A stretch of 64,000 bases of DNA from Metabacillus sediminilitoris (GTDB lineage: Bacteria; Bacillota; Bacilli; Bacillales; Bacillaceae): positions 4,879,501-4,943,500 of the forward strand of contig NZ_CP046266.1 in NCBI RefSeq assembly GCF_009720625.1, given 5' to 3'. Of this stretch, positions 16,479 to 25,542 are shown in pieces; the stretch's first letter is position 1, and the number at the start of each line of letters is the position of its first letter. The position numbers and the translations under genes were made by a program. The notes under the pieces are model-generated. The model was not told the DNA's origin, did not search any database, and worked only from the letters and a program-made list of their open reading frames with translations.

Positions 16479-18008
16479 TTACTCAGGCTGCAGTTCCTGT
16501 TCTGGTTTTGATGACATTTCGAGTCGATCATTTGTTAACATGAAAGTAAAAATAATCACTAGAATCGCAGGAGCTAAAGCCCACATAAATGTTTGCGCGA
16601 TTGAACTAGAAAGTGCATCTGTGATTTTTTCCAGGATAGGTTCTGGTATAGCTGCGCGTGCTTCAGGTGATAAAAGTGCTCGCGGATCGTTTGATGCATT
16701 CCCCTGAAATGGTTGACCCGTCCCTTCAAATGAGCTATTCATTTTATCAGAAAATAAATTTCTCTGAATAATACCGTAAATCGTAATCCCGATCGTCATT
16801 CCAAGCTGTCTTACAAATGAAATGGTTGAATTTGCTGATCCTCTCTGTCTTGTATCCATGTGATGAATTGCTGCCATACTTAAAACAGAGAAAGAAGCAC
16901 CAGTACCAAGACCAACAATAATCATATACAAGGTTAAATAAAACTTTGGTGTATCAACCGTCAGCGTACCTAGCAGGAAAATTCCAACGATGAAAATAGA
17001 TGCAAAAACGAGCATCACATTCCGATAACCGATTCTTGATGCAAACATCGCCCCAAGTTGACTGGACACGACGACACCAAGCATCATCGGTAAAAGAATG
17101 AGACCAGAATTTGTTGCAGTTCCCCCAGTCACACCCTGAACATATATTGGTATATAGATTGATGCGACAATGAAGGCTATTCCATAAAACAAGCCAACTA
17201 GCGTACTAGATCTGAATAATCTGTCCTGAAACATGGTAAATGAAATAACTGGATCTGATGCTTTTTTTTCGGCAATTAAAAACGAAATAAACAAGATGAC
17301 AAACCCAACAAATAAACCAATAATCGTAACAGAATTCCAGTCATATTCATTACCGCCAAGTTCAAGAGCAAACATTAGACAAACAACTGCACCTACAAGT
17401 GTGAAAGCACCAAGCCAATCAATCTTTTGTTTTGCATGCTCTAGTGATTCTTTATAATATTTCAAAATGAAAAAGAATGAAAGCAGCCCAAGTGGAAGAT
17501 TAATATAAAAAATCCAATGCCAGCTGATGTAGTCTGTGATATACGCACCAAGCAATGGACCAAAAACACTAGAAAGACCAAATACTGCACCAAACAACCC
17601 AGTCATTTTTCCGCGTTTCTCCGGTGGGAAAATATCAAAAAGAATAGTAAAGGTGATTGGAATTAAAGCCCCTCCACCTATTCCTTGAATGGCCCGATAA
17701 ATACTAAGCTGTTCAATGCTTTGGGCGGTACCGCAAAGAATGGAGCCGATTAAAAAGAGCACAATTCCAAAAATAAAAAACCGTTTACGTCCGTACATAT
17801 CGGATAGTTTCCCAAAGATCGGCATGCCAGCCATCTCAGCTACCATATAGGCAGAAGTAACCCAAATAAATTTATCAAGCCCGCCTAAATCTGATACAAT
17901 CGTTCCCATCGCTGTAGCAACAATGGTATTGTCCATTGAGGACATTAAGATTGCCAAAAGCAAACCTGCCACAACAAATCCTATATTTTTATTATCTTCT
18001 GCTTTCAA
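16479..18008 (-). CDS. MFS drug transporter, DHA2 (14-helix) family
   Basis: The 509-residue protein has 14 predicted helices. It shows the motif A loop GKLSDMYGRKRFF near residues 65-77 and the antiporter motif C region near GLSSVFGPLLGAYI. It begins MKAEDNKNIGFVVAGLLLAIL with DNTIVATAM after the first helix, typical of proton-coupled multidrug exporters. Start is TTG at 18006-18008 with AAGGAG nine bases upstream. It lies just downstream of the DUF2089/SHOCT operon on the same strand, with a gap of 48 bp, so cotranscription is possible. Confidence 0.92.
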   Translation of the reverse strand: MKAEDNKNIGFVVAGLLLAILMSSMDNTIVATAMGTIVSDLGGLDKFIWVTSAYMVAEMAGMPIFGKLSDMYGRKRFFIFGIVLFLIGSILCGTAQSIEQLSIYRAIQGIGGGALIPITFTILFDIFPPEKRGKMTGLFGAVFGLSSVFGPLLGAYITDYISWHWIFYINLPLGLLSFFFILKYYKESLEHAKQKIDWLGAFTLVGAVVCLMFALELGGNEYDWNSVTIIGLFVGFVILFISFLIAEKKASDPVISFTMFQDRLFRSSTLVGLFYGIAFIVASIYIPIYVQGVTGGTATNSGLILLPMMLGVVVSSQLGAMFASRIGYRNVMLVFASIFIVGIFLLGTLTVDTPKFYLTLYMIIVGLGTGASFSVLSMAAIHHMDTRQRGSANSTISFVRQLGMTIGITIYGIIQRNLFSDKMNSSFEGTGQPFQGNASNDPRALLSPEARAAIPEPILEKITDALSSSIAQTFMWALAPAILVIIFTFMLTNDRLEMSSKPEQELQPE

Positions 18009-18056
18009 CTTGTATTCTCCTTATAAATAAAATGATCTTCTTTAACCTCTTCTTGC

Positions 18057-18335
18057 TCATAATATGACTTTCACCTTCATGTTATCTTTCAAGTCTACAT
18101 CTACGATCGTTACTCCTTTATGAGCTTTCAAGGATGCTACTAACACACTAAGTGTATTTTTATCCAATGTTTCCGGAATCCATACACTTGCTTTGGGATG
18201 ATGGTTTGTCATCCTTTTCACTCCATTCCAGAAAACACGTGAACAGATAAGCGATATGCAGCCATTAATAATAAAATAGGGAACTGGTACCGAAAAGTGA
18301 AGGCCCTTCTTCGTTTTAATTTTTACGATCATCAT
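18057..18335 (-). CDS. Hypothetical protein, third gene of DUF2089/SHOCT operon
   Basis: A basic protein of about 93 residues beginning MMIVKIKTKKGLHFSVPVP. It has one weakly hydrophobic stretch (YFIINGCISLICSRVF) and a C-terminal half rich in charged and hydrophobic residues (SVLVASLKAHKGVTIVDVDL). The start at 18335 lies five bases after the stop of the upstream gene and has a weak AGAAGA site. I do not recognise the family. Tight spacing implies that it works with the two genes before it. Confidence 0.65.
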   Translation of the reverse strand: MMIVKIKTKKGLHFSVPVPYFIINGCISLICSRVFWNGVKRMTNHHPKASVWIPETLDKNTLSVLVASLKAHKGVTIVDVDLKDNMKVKVIL

Positions 18336-18339
18336 TCTT

Positions 18340-18723
18340 CTACTCAATAACGACGGAAACCTTGTCACCGTTCGCAGATGTCACATCAACGATTTTTCCG
18401 TCTATTTCATTGTCAATTGCTTGAAGCAGAAGATCAATATCAATATCCTTTACATACATTTCTGCCTGTGGAACTTTTGAAGCGATTCCTACTCCTGCTT
18501 TCAAAACAGCTTTCACTAAATTAATTGGCACATTCACATAAATATTATCTCTTTCAGTAGAGACAACTTGAACTTTAAGCATTTTACGATAATAATCGGA
18601 GCTTTTTTCTGACTGATTTTGTGTGTCATCTCCCCTCATTACCTGCAAGAGCTCAGTCGCTTTTTCAACATCTATTTTTCCCTCTTGAACCATCGTCATG
18701 ACCTTTGCGATTTCTTCTTTCAT
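18340..18723 (-). CDS. SHOCT-like domain protein
   Basis: The 127-residue protein starts MKEEIAKVMTMVQEGKIDVE, then KATELLQVM, a SHOCT-like short helical segment found at the N-terminus of YvlB-type and related proteins. The remainder is beta-rich (VNVPINLVKAVLKAGVGIAS). Its start overlaps the stop of the upstream DUF2089 gene by one base. Such pairs are common in Bacillaceae, and the function is not established. Confidence 0.75.
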   Translation of the reverse strand: MKEEIAKVMTMVQEGKIDVEKATELLQVMRGDDTQNQSEKSSDYYRKMLKVQVVSTERDNIYVNVPINLVKAVLKAGVGIASKVPQAEMYVKDIDIDLLLQAIDNEIDGKIVDVTSANGDKVSVVIE

Positions 18724-19100
18724 TATGAATCCTCCCCATCTTCTTTTAACATTTTAATCGCTTCATCAACTGTGATTTCTCCTGAATCGAGCATTGTAAG
18801 AACCTTTTGCTTATCCAGTTTATTTTTAGACTGTGTCTTGTATCCGAGTGCTTCAATGATTTCCGTTAATTTTCCACGGACTGTTGGATATGATATAGAT
18901 AGTTCCTTTTCGACTTCCTTAATGTTTCCCCTGCATTTTATAAAAACCTCGATGAAATCAAGCTGCTCTGTAGCGAGACTTGCAAATTTAGACATCTCAA
19001 ATTCATTTTCAATCGTTGTATGGCAATGTGTGCAGTGCAACTTTTTTACTTTTAATTTTTTACTGCATACTGGACAATCTGTTATTAGCGGATAAGCCAT
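18723..19100 (-). CDS. DUF2089 family protein (zinc finger plus HTH)
   Basis: The 125-residue protein has two CxxC pairs near the N-terminus (CPVCSKKL and CTHCHT) that suggest zinc binding. A helix-turn-helix follows: LSISYPTVRGKLTEIIEALG at about residues 66-85. The C-terminal segment GEITVDEAIKMLKEDGE resembles the SHOCT-like helix of the next protein. This suits a small transcriptional regulator. It heads a three-gene operon, and a palindrome overlaps the likely promoter, consistent with autoregulation (inference). Confidence 0.8.
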   Translation of the reverse strand: MAYPLITDCPVCSKKLKVKKLHCTHCHTTIENEFEMSKFASLATEQLDFIEVFIKCRGNIKEVEKELSISYPTVRGKLTEIIEALGYKTQSKNKLDKQKVLTMLDSGEITVDEAIKMLKEDGEDS

Positions 19101-19121
19101 GATTCTCTCCCTTCCATATAT

Positions 19122-19159
19122 ATCTAATTAGATTCTACAATATAACTTAATTATTTCAA
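19122..19159 (-). promoter_or_regulatory. Promoter and palindrome of DUF2089 operon
   Basis: TTGAAA (-35, complement of 19154-19159) and TAGAAT (-10, complement of 19132-19137) are 16 bp apart. The 12-bp palindrome ATCTAATTAGAT at 19122-19133 overlaps the -10 box. The remaining gap up to 19438 is AT-rich and shows no gene. Confidence 0.45.
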
Positions 19160-19438
19160 GTATTGTTTTAACTATTTTAATTTATTTTTATAAAATGTTT
19201 TAAATATTTGTTTTTTGTATTAATTATTTTATATCATGCAGAATTTCAAATTTTGAAAACAGTTGCTACTCTGGTCAACTCTAAAGAATTTAGAGCTTAT
19301 GAAGGACTGGCAAGATCCTTTCCCCTTTATAGAAAGTGAGTAGCAATCACAGGAATGCCACTCGATTTCACATATAAAGGATTGTCTCTATCAAGAAATT
19401 TTATGTGAATAAGAAATCAGAACGATGGTTTAGGACAA

Positions 19439-19473
19439 AAAGAAAGGACGTTTCTCTAAAAGAGAAACGTCCT
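19439..19473. terminator. Intrinsic terminator after MFS gene
   Basis: AAGGACGTTTCTC pairs with GAGAAACGTCCTT; T-rich on the leftward side. Confidence 0.85.
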
Positions 19474-19478
19474 TATAT

Positions 19479-20690
19479 TTATACCTTCTCAGGTTTTACT
19501 CTCATATTATTTTGTTGTAATACCCGTTTTTGCCAGACGAAAGCAATCGCTAATGTAATGACTAACAGGATAAGACCTAAAATAAATGGAGAACTAATTT
19601 GAATATCATATAACAGCCCGGCAAGTGTCGGTCCTAATACATTTCCGATACTCATATATGCATTGTTCATCCCCATCGCAAAACCTTGCTCATTCCCAGC
19701 CATTTTTGAAATAAGTGTATTTAGAACAGGACGCAGGATGGATGTTGATAGGAAAATCAATAGTGAGATTCCAAAGAAAAATGCATAGCTTGTTGCAAAT
19801 AAGGATAGAAGGAAACCAAGTGCTGCTACTCCTAAAAAGATATTTAATACAGTTCCTTCACCATAGCGATTGACAAGGCGGTCAACAACAAATAATTGAA
19901 CAATAACACTAACAATTCCTGTTGAAGTGAACATAAGAGCAATTTCTTGTGGTGTTGCCCCATATAGATCGTCAACGAAAAGACCGACAACTGATTCATA
20001 AGCCATTAAACCAAAGCTCATGACAAGCGTAATAATAAGCGGGATGAAAAATGGCATTTTGACAGAACGAACCATTTTTTTCACCATTGATTCGTTATCA
20101 ATGTGGATTGCCTTTTCTGCAGATCCTTGCTTTGTCTCACTTTCCTTCAAAACAAGAACAGAGAATAAAACAGCCAAAAGTGATACAAGGGCAGAGACCA
20201 AGAATGGAACCTTCAAGCCAAAATCAGCTAAAAATCCGCCAATTCCAGGTCCTATAACAATTCCCAGTGACATCGCCGCTGAAACTAAACTATTGCCTTT
20301 AGCACGTTGTTCGAATGACGTAATATCAGCTACATAAGCAAAAATCGCTGGAATAAGGAAAGCTGCTCCAACTCCTCCTATGACACGTGAAGCATATAGC
20401 CACCAAATATTATCAAAAGCATAAAAAACAAACATTGACAATGTTAAGCCTGATAAGCCATAAATGATCATGATTCTGCGGCCATATTGATCTGTCCATT
20501 TTCCGGCAATTGGTGAAAAGATGAGTTGGGCACCTGCAAAGATAGCGATCATTAACCCTGCAGCTGTTCCCCCTTGATTAATTGATTTTAAATATGCCGG
20601 TAAAATCGGGATGATAATTCCGAAGCTTCCGATGGCAATAAACATATTGATCATTAAAATGATCATTTTTTTCCTTTGTTCTGTTGTCAT
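19479..20690 (-). CDS. MFS multidrug efflux transporter, DHA1 (12-helix, Bmr/NorA-like)
   Basis: The 403-residue protein has 12 predicted helices. Motif A is GKWTDQYGRRIMI near residues 63-75, and motif C-like GIVIGPGIGGFLADFG lies near residue 147, marking a drug/proton antiporter of the Bmr/Blt/NorA type. GAGAGGC precedes the ATG. A roughly 300-nt leader with an intrinsic terminator, short upstream frames and repeated complementary segments precedes it, suggesting induction by transcription attenuation. The drug range is unknown. Confidence 0.93.
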   Translation of the reverse strand: MTTEQRKKMIILMINMFIAIGSFGIIIPILPAYLKSINQGGTAAGLMIAIFAGAQLIFSPIAGKWTDQYGRRIMIIYGLSGLTLSMFVFYAFDNIWWLYASRVIGGVGAAFLIPAIFAYVADITSFEQRAKGNSLVSAAMSLGIVIGPGIGGFLADFGLKVPFLVSALVSLLAVLFSVLVLKESETKQGSAEKAIHIDNESMVKKMVRSVKMPFFIPLIITLVMSFGLMAYESVVGLFVDDLYGATPQEIALMFTSTGIVSVIVQLFVVDRLVNRYGEGTVLNIFLGVAALGFLLSLFATSYAFFFGISLLIFLSTSILRPVLNTLISKMAGNEQGFAMGMNNAYMSIGNVLGPTLAGLLYDIQISSPFILGLILLVITLAIAFVWQKRVLQQNNMRVKPEKV

Positions 20691-21006
20691 GTATGATAGC
20701 CTCTCTTTTCTATTGGATTTCTTTTCATTTGCTTGTTTTTGTTTATAAAAACCAAAAACCTCCTATTCGTCTCTGAATAGGAGGCAAGGTTATATAGCAA
20801 AAGGCAAACAAAGCATGACCTTTTATCTATATATGCACATGACTAATCCTATCCAGAAAAGATATCGTTAAAATAGATTAAATTTCTGAATAGGAAAAGA
20901 GCACATAATTCCGTATTAAGGGTATAGCAGCCTTAAAAGTACAGACTTATCCTATCCAGGAAACCATTGCGTAATTAACGAATGTTTTTCTTGAAAAAGG
21001 ATTATA
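20691..21006 (-). promoter_or_regulatory. Attenuator-like leader of the MFS gene
   Basis: A TATAAT -10 box (complement of 21001-21006) starts a leader of about 300 nt. In the RNA sense the leader holds GGATAGG twice, CCTATTC twice and GAATAGGAGG once; these can pair in alternative ways. A short frame MCIYR (20823..20840) has an AGGA site six bases upstream, and a second, MLCLPFAI (20790..20816), lies just before the terminator hairpin. No clear -35 box is seen. The gap from 21007 to 21229 shows nothing else. Confidence 0.5.
20753..20784 (-). terminator. Leader terminator upstream of MFS gene
   Basis: CCTCCTATTC pairs with GAATAGGAGG (six-base loop); in the leftward RNA it is followed by TTTTTGGTTTTT. 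It lies between the promoter and the start codon, so it would stop transcription before the gene unless an alternative fold forms. Confidence 0.75.
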
Positions 21007-21229
21007 AAATCATGTACTTACTACACCCTTCCATTTTTTGATATCTCTATCCTAAACAATTTACCAAGTATACGTCAAGCCTAAATTTATTCTAAAATAT
21101 TATTTTAATGTATGACGAAGCATCAAACGTGAGGAATACAAGGAAACGAAGATGGACTACACGTAAATAATAATCGAAGAACAGTACATACTACCATGTG
21201 AAACGAACACAATCTAGCCTCTAAATCTC

Positions 21230-22360
21230 TTATTTGTACGACTCTTCAATCATATCTTCCAAAACAGCTTTGGCAGCATTCGGGTGATACATCTTCTTAA
21301 TATTATTCCTCATCACTTCTAATGTCTTTTTATCTTCAAGAAGATTCAACACAACTTCTTTCATTTCCTTGTAATCGTTGACGATGACAGCTGATTTTTT
21401 CTTCTCAAAAAATAAAGCATTTTCTCTTTCTTGTCCTGGTACTGGTTTATATAAAATGACCGGGACACCTAGTGCTGTTGCTTCCGATAACGTGATCCCG
21501 CCAGGTTTCGTAATCATGCAGGAAGAAATTCGAAATAATTCATCAACATTTTCAACATAGCCTAATGGAATAATCGTCTTTGGATACAGTTTAGCGATCG
21601 GATCGAGCTTCTTCTTAAGGGTTTCATTCTTCCCGCATACGATGACAATCTGCAGGTTATTCTCTTTCGATAATGATTCACATAATTTATCAACATTTTT
21701 TAAAACCCCATGCGCACCAGCCATAATTAAGACGATCTCTCTAGTAGGATCTAGATTGTATTTCGTATATACCCTTGCGTTATTGATTTTTTCACCTTTA
21801 GAGTGTTCAAATTGTTCCCTGATTGGGATACCGGTAATTCGTACTTGATTTGGTTTAACCCCTAGTTCCAGAATTTTCTTTTTAACCTGTTCACTTGCGA
21901 CATAGTATTTATCAATATTTTTATGCACCCATATTTTGTGAAGACAAAAGTCTGTTACCACATTGAATGTAGGAATAATTTCCCCTGTCTTATCGCGATA
22001 TTCCGGTACAACCATCATCGGAAATGTATTGATAATCATGTCAGGCTTCTCCGTTTGAATCAATTCAGAAAGCCGTTTATAGCCCAATGCATAATATAAA
22101 TTCATAAAACGTTTGTTATACATTTTATCAACACCATAATAGAATAGTTTATAAAATCGTTTTCCATATGAAAAACTTTTAATATATAAATGTTTTGTTA
22201 ATTGAGATATGAGAGGGTGGGACTCTTTATATAGTTCAGTTATGATAACCTGCCCAAACCCCATTTTTTCACATTCTTTTTGCAGAGTTTTAGCAACTTG
22301 AACATGCCCATTTCCATATTTCTCAGTTAATATTAATACCTTTGATTTACTTACCAACAC
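21230..22360 (-). CDS. ugtP: Diacylglycerol glucosyltransferase UgtP
   Basis: The 376-residue protein closely follows Bacillus subtilis UgtP (YpfP): VLILTEKYGNGHVQVAKTL at the N-terminus, INTFPMMVVPEYR near residue 110, FNVVTDFCLHKIWVH near residue 131, and the UDP-sugar-binding C-terminal region CMITKPGGITLSEATALGVP. It is a GT28 enzyme that adds glucose from UDP-glucose to diacylglycerol, making glycolipids that anchor lipoteichoic acid; in B. subtilis it also reports nutrient status to FtsZ. Start is GTG 22358-22360 with AGGAG eight bases upstream. Confidence 0.95.
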   Translation of the reverse strand: MLVSKSKVLILTEKYGNGHVQVAKTLQKECEKMGFGQVIITELYKESHPLISQLTKHLYIKSFSYGKRFYKLFYYGVDKMYNKRFMNLYYALGYKRLSELIQTEKPDMIINTFPMMVVPEYRDKTGEIIPTFNVVTDFCLHKIWVHKNIDKYYVASEQVKKKILELGVKPNQVRITGIPIREQFEHSKGEKINNARVYTKYNLDPTREIVLIMAGAHGVLKNVDKLCESLSKENNLQIVIVCGKNETLKKKLDPIAKLYPKTIIPLGYVENVDELFRISSCMITKPGGITLSEATALGVPVILYKPVPGQERENALFFEKKKSAVIVNDYKEMKEVVLNLLEDKKTLEVMRNNIKKMYHPNAAKAVLEDMIEESYK

Positions 22361-22476
22361 GTTTGTATCTCCTAACTGTTGAATCTATCTATTCATATCG
22401 ATCTCAATTGTTAACATAGTGATTATAGCGTGTTTTTCAAAAATTGAAAATATGGAAAAAAATAGTTTTATTCCAA

Positions 22477-23100
22477 TTAACTCGCAATTGTCTTTGAAAG
22501 TTTTAGATAAATAGTATCTACGGTTAATAATTTCCTTGTTTTCAATGTATCCTCAATGGGCTCTTGCTCTGTAGTTTTCCTTTGTTGTAATAAATAGGTC
22601 TGTAGTTTTCCTTCATAAACAAAACGAACATTTTCAGATTCTATTAAATCATTCGGTTTAACAAGGCATGCTGGTTTATTCTTACATGAAATTCCTCCCC
22701 TATTTAAGATCGTTGCCACAAATTCTGAGCAAAAATAAGCATTCTCCCTATTGATTCTTTTATTAAACAGAACACCGAATAGGCCGATGAAATTATATTT
22801 ATAGTTCTGTTGTTGCCTTTCCATTTCTTGAACAACCTCAAGCATTTGCGTATAGGCAGATTCTGAGATTGAACAGCTATAGATGGCACAAGTTGCTTGT
22901 TCAAATAACTTTCCGTTCATATTTTCCTTTACGAATCCTCCGATGAAAGGGTTATAATGACTTTTCCTTCCGAAGCTATACGTATCTTCTAAATAATTTG
23001 AAAAAGAAATTGAAGCATGGTTTAATGAATGCTTCGTAAACATTTTTAGCAATCTTGTAAAGATCGTACCTGTATCTGTAAGAATGATATACACTTCCAT
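22477..23100 (-). CDS. YiiX/YebB-like permuted NlpC/P60 cysteine hydrolase
   Basis: The 207-residue protein begins MEVYIILTDTGTIFTRLLK. It contains His28 in SLNHASISF and Cys124 in AYFCSEFVATIL, the order expected for circularly permuted NlpC/P60-like (papain-fold) enzymes, where His precedes Cys. Such proteins act on peptide or amide bonds, in some cases in the cell wall or on lipids. No signal peptide is seen. The start at 23100 has GGGGGA before it; an in-frame ATG at 23181 has no ribosome binding site. It lies upstream of ugtP on the same strand. Confidence 0.75.
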   Translation of the reverse strand: MEVYIILTDTGTIFTRLLKMFTKHSLNHASISFSNYLEDTYSFGRKSHYNPFIGGFVKENMNGKLFEQATCAIYSCSISESAYTQMLEVVQEMERQQQNYKYNFIGLFGVLFNKRINRENAYFCSEFVATILNRGGISCKNKPACLVKPNDLIESENVRFVYEGKLQTYLLQQRKTTEQEPIEDTLKTRKLLTVDTIYLKLSKTIAS

Positions 23101-23328
23101 TAAGATTCCCCCGTTATATAAATGGTAGTAACTAAACCGAATCTCTATATAAAGGATGAAATAATAAAAGGAAATTTTCACTTCATATCGGTCTCATTAC
23201 TTCTCATACTATCGTCCTATAAATCCTTAAATTGATGAACAATCTCAGGTTTTATTTTCATGTAGGGCTTGAGATGTATTGTTTTGAAATAGATCTTCGA
23301 ATGGGGTTATATTTTGGGGTGACAAGAA

Positions 23329-23360
23329 AAAGCGCCTCCTCGTTCATGAAGAAGCGCTTT
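23329..23360 (-). terminator. Intrinsic terminator after methyltransferase gene
   Basis: AAAGCGCTTCTTC pairs, with two G-U pairs, with GAGGAGGCGCTTT in the leftward RNA, followed by TTTTCTTG. The rest of 23101-23473 shows no gene. Confidence 0.7.
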
Positions 23361-23473
23361 AAGTTAGTTCAATTAGAAGTGGTTCAGTAAGAGATAGTAT
23401 CTGATATATCGTATTAGAATAGATAACTAGCCGCTTAATTATCATTTGTATTGGCGGTTAGTTACTTAGAATC

Positions 23474-24388
23474 TTATTCTTTTACAGCGTGGACATAATG
23501 AATCGTTTCAAAAGCAGACAAATAATCTTTCCGATCACTAAAGAAAAAGTCATTTATCCTAGCTGGCGATAAATGCTCATAAATTAGTAAACCTGAATTT
23601 TGTAACATTTTCTCGATCTCATAATAAGTGAAACACGATTTCATTGGTTCTCCACTTGCTGAAGCCATTTTTACCATATTTTTAACTCTATTAGACATTC
23701 CTTTTTCTTCAAAGAGTTTTTCGTCTGCGTAATCAAAAACTATAGAACTTCCTGATGGGACTTTGGCAAATAAATTATTTATCAAGCTTGAATTTTCCTC
23801 TTTGGTTAAATAATAAGAAACACCCAAAAAGCTAAAAAAGGTTTTTTTGTTATCAAAACCTTCATCTATTAGATCTTGAAAAGAAAACATATGGGTAAAG
23901 TCCATAGAAACAAAATGTAGATTACTCGGGATTTTAAAATTGGCATGATCCAGTCTTTTCTTTTTAAATTCCTGTGTAGCTGGATAATCAATTTCAAATA
24001 TTTCTAATCTGTTTTTCAATTCTGGATGTCGGAAACAGAAAGTATCTAAACCGGCTCCAAGTATGACATACTGTTTTAACCCTAACATAATTTCATTTAA
24101 CAATACTTTTTCGCAATATGCAGCACGAGCTAGGGGTGTTGGAGAAAGCTGGACTTGTGTAATCCATTTTAAAATTTCTTCCGGTTGATTTTGAAACGCT
24201 TTAGCAATATCTTCGTTGAAAAACTGGATTCCTTTTATCATATTCTCACTAATGTCTGAAAACTCTTTTTTGGAAATTAGATCTATTGCAACAAAATCAT
24301 CAAAAATTTTTGGTGTGTCATATTTACTGTGATATGCTCGCCCAAAAGCTGATATGAAGGAAGTTAAACTGGACTCATTAGGGTTCAT
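23474..24388 (-). CDS. PPM1/LCMT-type class I SAM methyltransferase
   Basis: The 304-residue protein has the family pattern: SPTPLARAAYCEKVL near residue 81, motif I YVILGAGLDTFCFRHPE near residues 106-122, the strand-2 acidic motif EIDYPATQEFKKKRL, and GVSYYLTKEE near residue 189. These belong to the leucine-carboxyl-methyltransferase fold family found in secondary metabolism and in many uncharacterised bacterial loci. AGGAGG lies eight bases before the ATG. A strong promoter and a hairpin containing a T-run precede it, so expression may be controlled in the leader. The substrate is unknown. Confidence 0.88.
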   Translation of the reverse strand: MNPNESSLTSFISAFGRAYHSKYDTPKIFDDFVAIDLISKKEFSDISENMIKGIQFFNEDIAKAFQNQPEEILKWITQVQLSPTPLARAAYCEKVLLNEIMLGLKQYVILGAGLDTFCFRHPELKNRLEIFEIDYPATQEFKKKRLDHANFKIPSNLHFVSMDFTHMFSFQDLIDEGFDNKKTFFSFLGVSYYLTKEENSSLINNLFAKVPSGSSIVFDYADEKLFEEKGMSNRVKNMVKMASASGEPMKSCFTYYEIEKMLQNSGLLIYEHLSPARINDFFFSDRKDYLSAFETIHYVHAVKE

Positions 24389-24400
24389 TATAATTGCCTC

Positions 24401-24451
24401 CTGTGTAAAAAAATAAGATTCCCCCGGCCAGGAGAATCTTATTATACACAG
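24401..24451 (-). promoter_or_regulatory. Leader hairpin before the PPM1-type methyltransferase
   Basis: In the leftward RNA an inner stem AATAAGATTC/GAATCTTATT is followed by a T-run. An outer stem CTGTGTA/TACACAG closes it and ends directly at the AGGAGG ribosome binding site. It could act as an attenuator or translation gate. Confidence 0.55.
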
Positions 24452-24468
24452 AAGTTTTTTAATTGTAA

Positions 24469-24497
24469 ATTATATCATAAATGTATTTTTTTGTCAA
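24469..24497 (-). promoter_or_regulatory. Strong SigA-type promoter
   Basis: TTGACA (complement of 24492-24497) and TATAAT (complement of 24469-24474) are exactly 17 bp apart. This is a consensus promoter for the methyltransferase gene. The rest of 24498-24769 is AT-rich with no gene seen. Confidence 0.85.
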
Positions 24498-24769
24498 ATT
24501 CAATTATTTGTGTTAACTCGCCTTAGTTAAAGAGGATACTACAAAAACAACTCATAATGGGTTTTTTTCTCGTTTTATGAATTATTTGAATAATGATACC
24601 TAAAGTTTTCTCACCTAAAACGGTATCCGTGAATTTGATAGTTAATCTTTTCTACGTTTCAACCTACATAGAATTTATAATATGTTTTCATTTGTTTTCT
24701 TCCATAATTTCTCCTTTGAATTATACTGGCATAAATCCTCTTACATTCTTCACAACTACATTCGATTCA

Positions 24770-25294
24770 TCAATGTCTTTTAATAAATTCAATCACTTTG
24801 CTAAATGCTTCCTGTGCTGACTTTACATGATAGTTTGGAGAATACTGGTCACTAAACCCGTGTAACCCATTAAATTTATGTACCTCGACCATCTTTTTCT
24901 CTTCAAAGCAGGAAATTAACTCATCAACATGAAATGATCGTTCTTTTTGCGGGAAAACCAGCATTGTAGGACAATGCGGGTCTATTTCTAAATAATTTCT
25001 AATACGTGAACCATAGTATCCAACAATGCCATCGAGACTCTCTTCTTTACTGCACAACCAAGCAACAGTTGCCCCAACACTAAATCCAATCAAATATACT
25101 TTTTTATATTTATCTTTCATATCTAATAATAGACGTTTTATTATATCTGATGCCTTCTTAAACCCTATGTTATCCATAAAGTGAAGATAAGCTGCTTTCT
25201 CATGAGAATAATCAAAAGATGTATCTTTGTTTAATAAATTTGGACAAATGACATCAAAACCTTTATTAGATAACAAATGACAAATATTCTTCAT
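24770..25294 (-). CDS. Dienelactone-hydrolase-type alpha/beta hydrolase
   Basis: From the first ATG there are 174 residues with the nucleophile elbow GFSVGA near residue 70 and a catalytic His in GLHGFSD near residue 144. The conserved N-terminal strand of the family (VIIVIHEIYGINEH) is encoded immediately upstream in the same frame, up to an in-frame stop at 25367-25369, but that stretch has no ATG, GTG or TTG. GGGAGG lies at the expected distance from ATA codons at 25361-25366. So either a non-standard start is used or the 5' end is damaged. The Ser nucleophile replaces the Cys of classical dienelactone hydrolases. Confidence 0.7.
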   Translation of the reverse strand: MKNICHLLSNKGFDVICPNLLNKDTSFDYSHEKAAYLHFMDNIGFKKASDIIKRLLLDMKDKYKKVYLIGFSVGATVAWLCSKEESLDGIVGYYGSRIRNYLEIDPHCPTMLVFPQKERSFHVDELISCFEEKKMVEVHKFNGLHGFSDQYSPNYHVKSAQEAFSKVIEFIKRH

Positions 25295-25542
25295 ATGCTC
25301 GTTTATTCCATAAATTTCATGTATGACGATAATGACAGTTTGTGAATCATTATTTATGATTATTATTTACACCTCCCATTGACCTTCTACTCCTATTCTA
25401 CAAATAATACCAAAATAAAATGGTTTATTATTAGTAAAAATCAAACCATCTACTGTTGAAGTTTCACCTTGTTCTTTTCAATTTTCATTTTCAAAATTAT
25501 GTAAATATGGTAAATTCATTTATATTCATTAGGGGGAGACAT

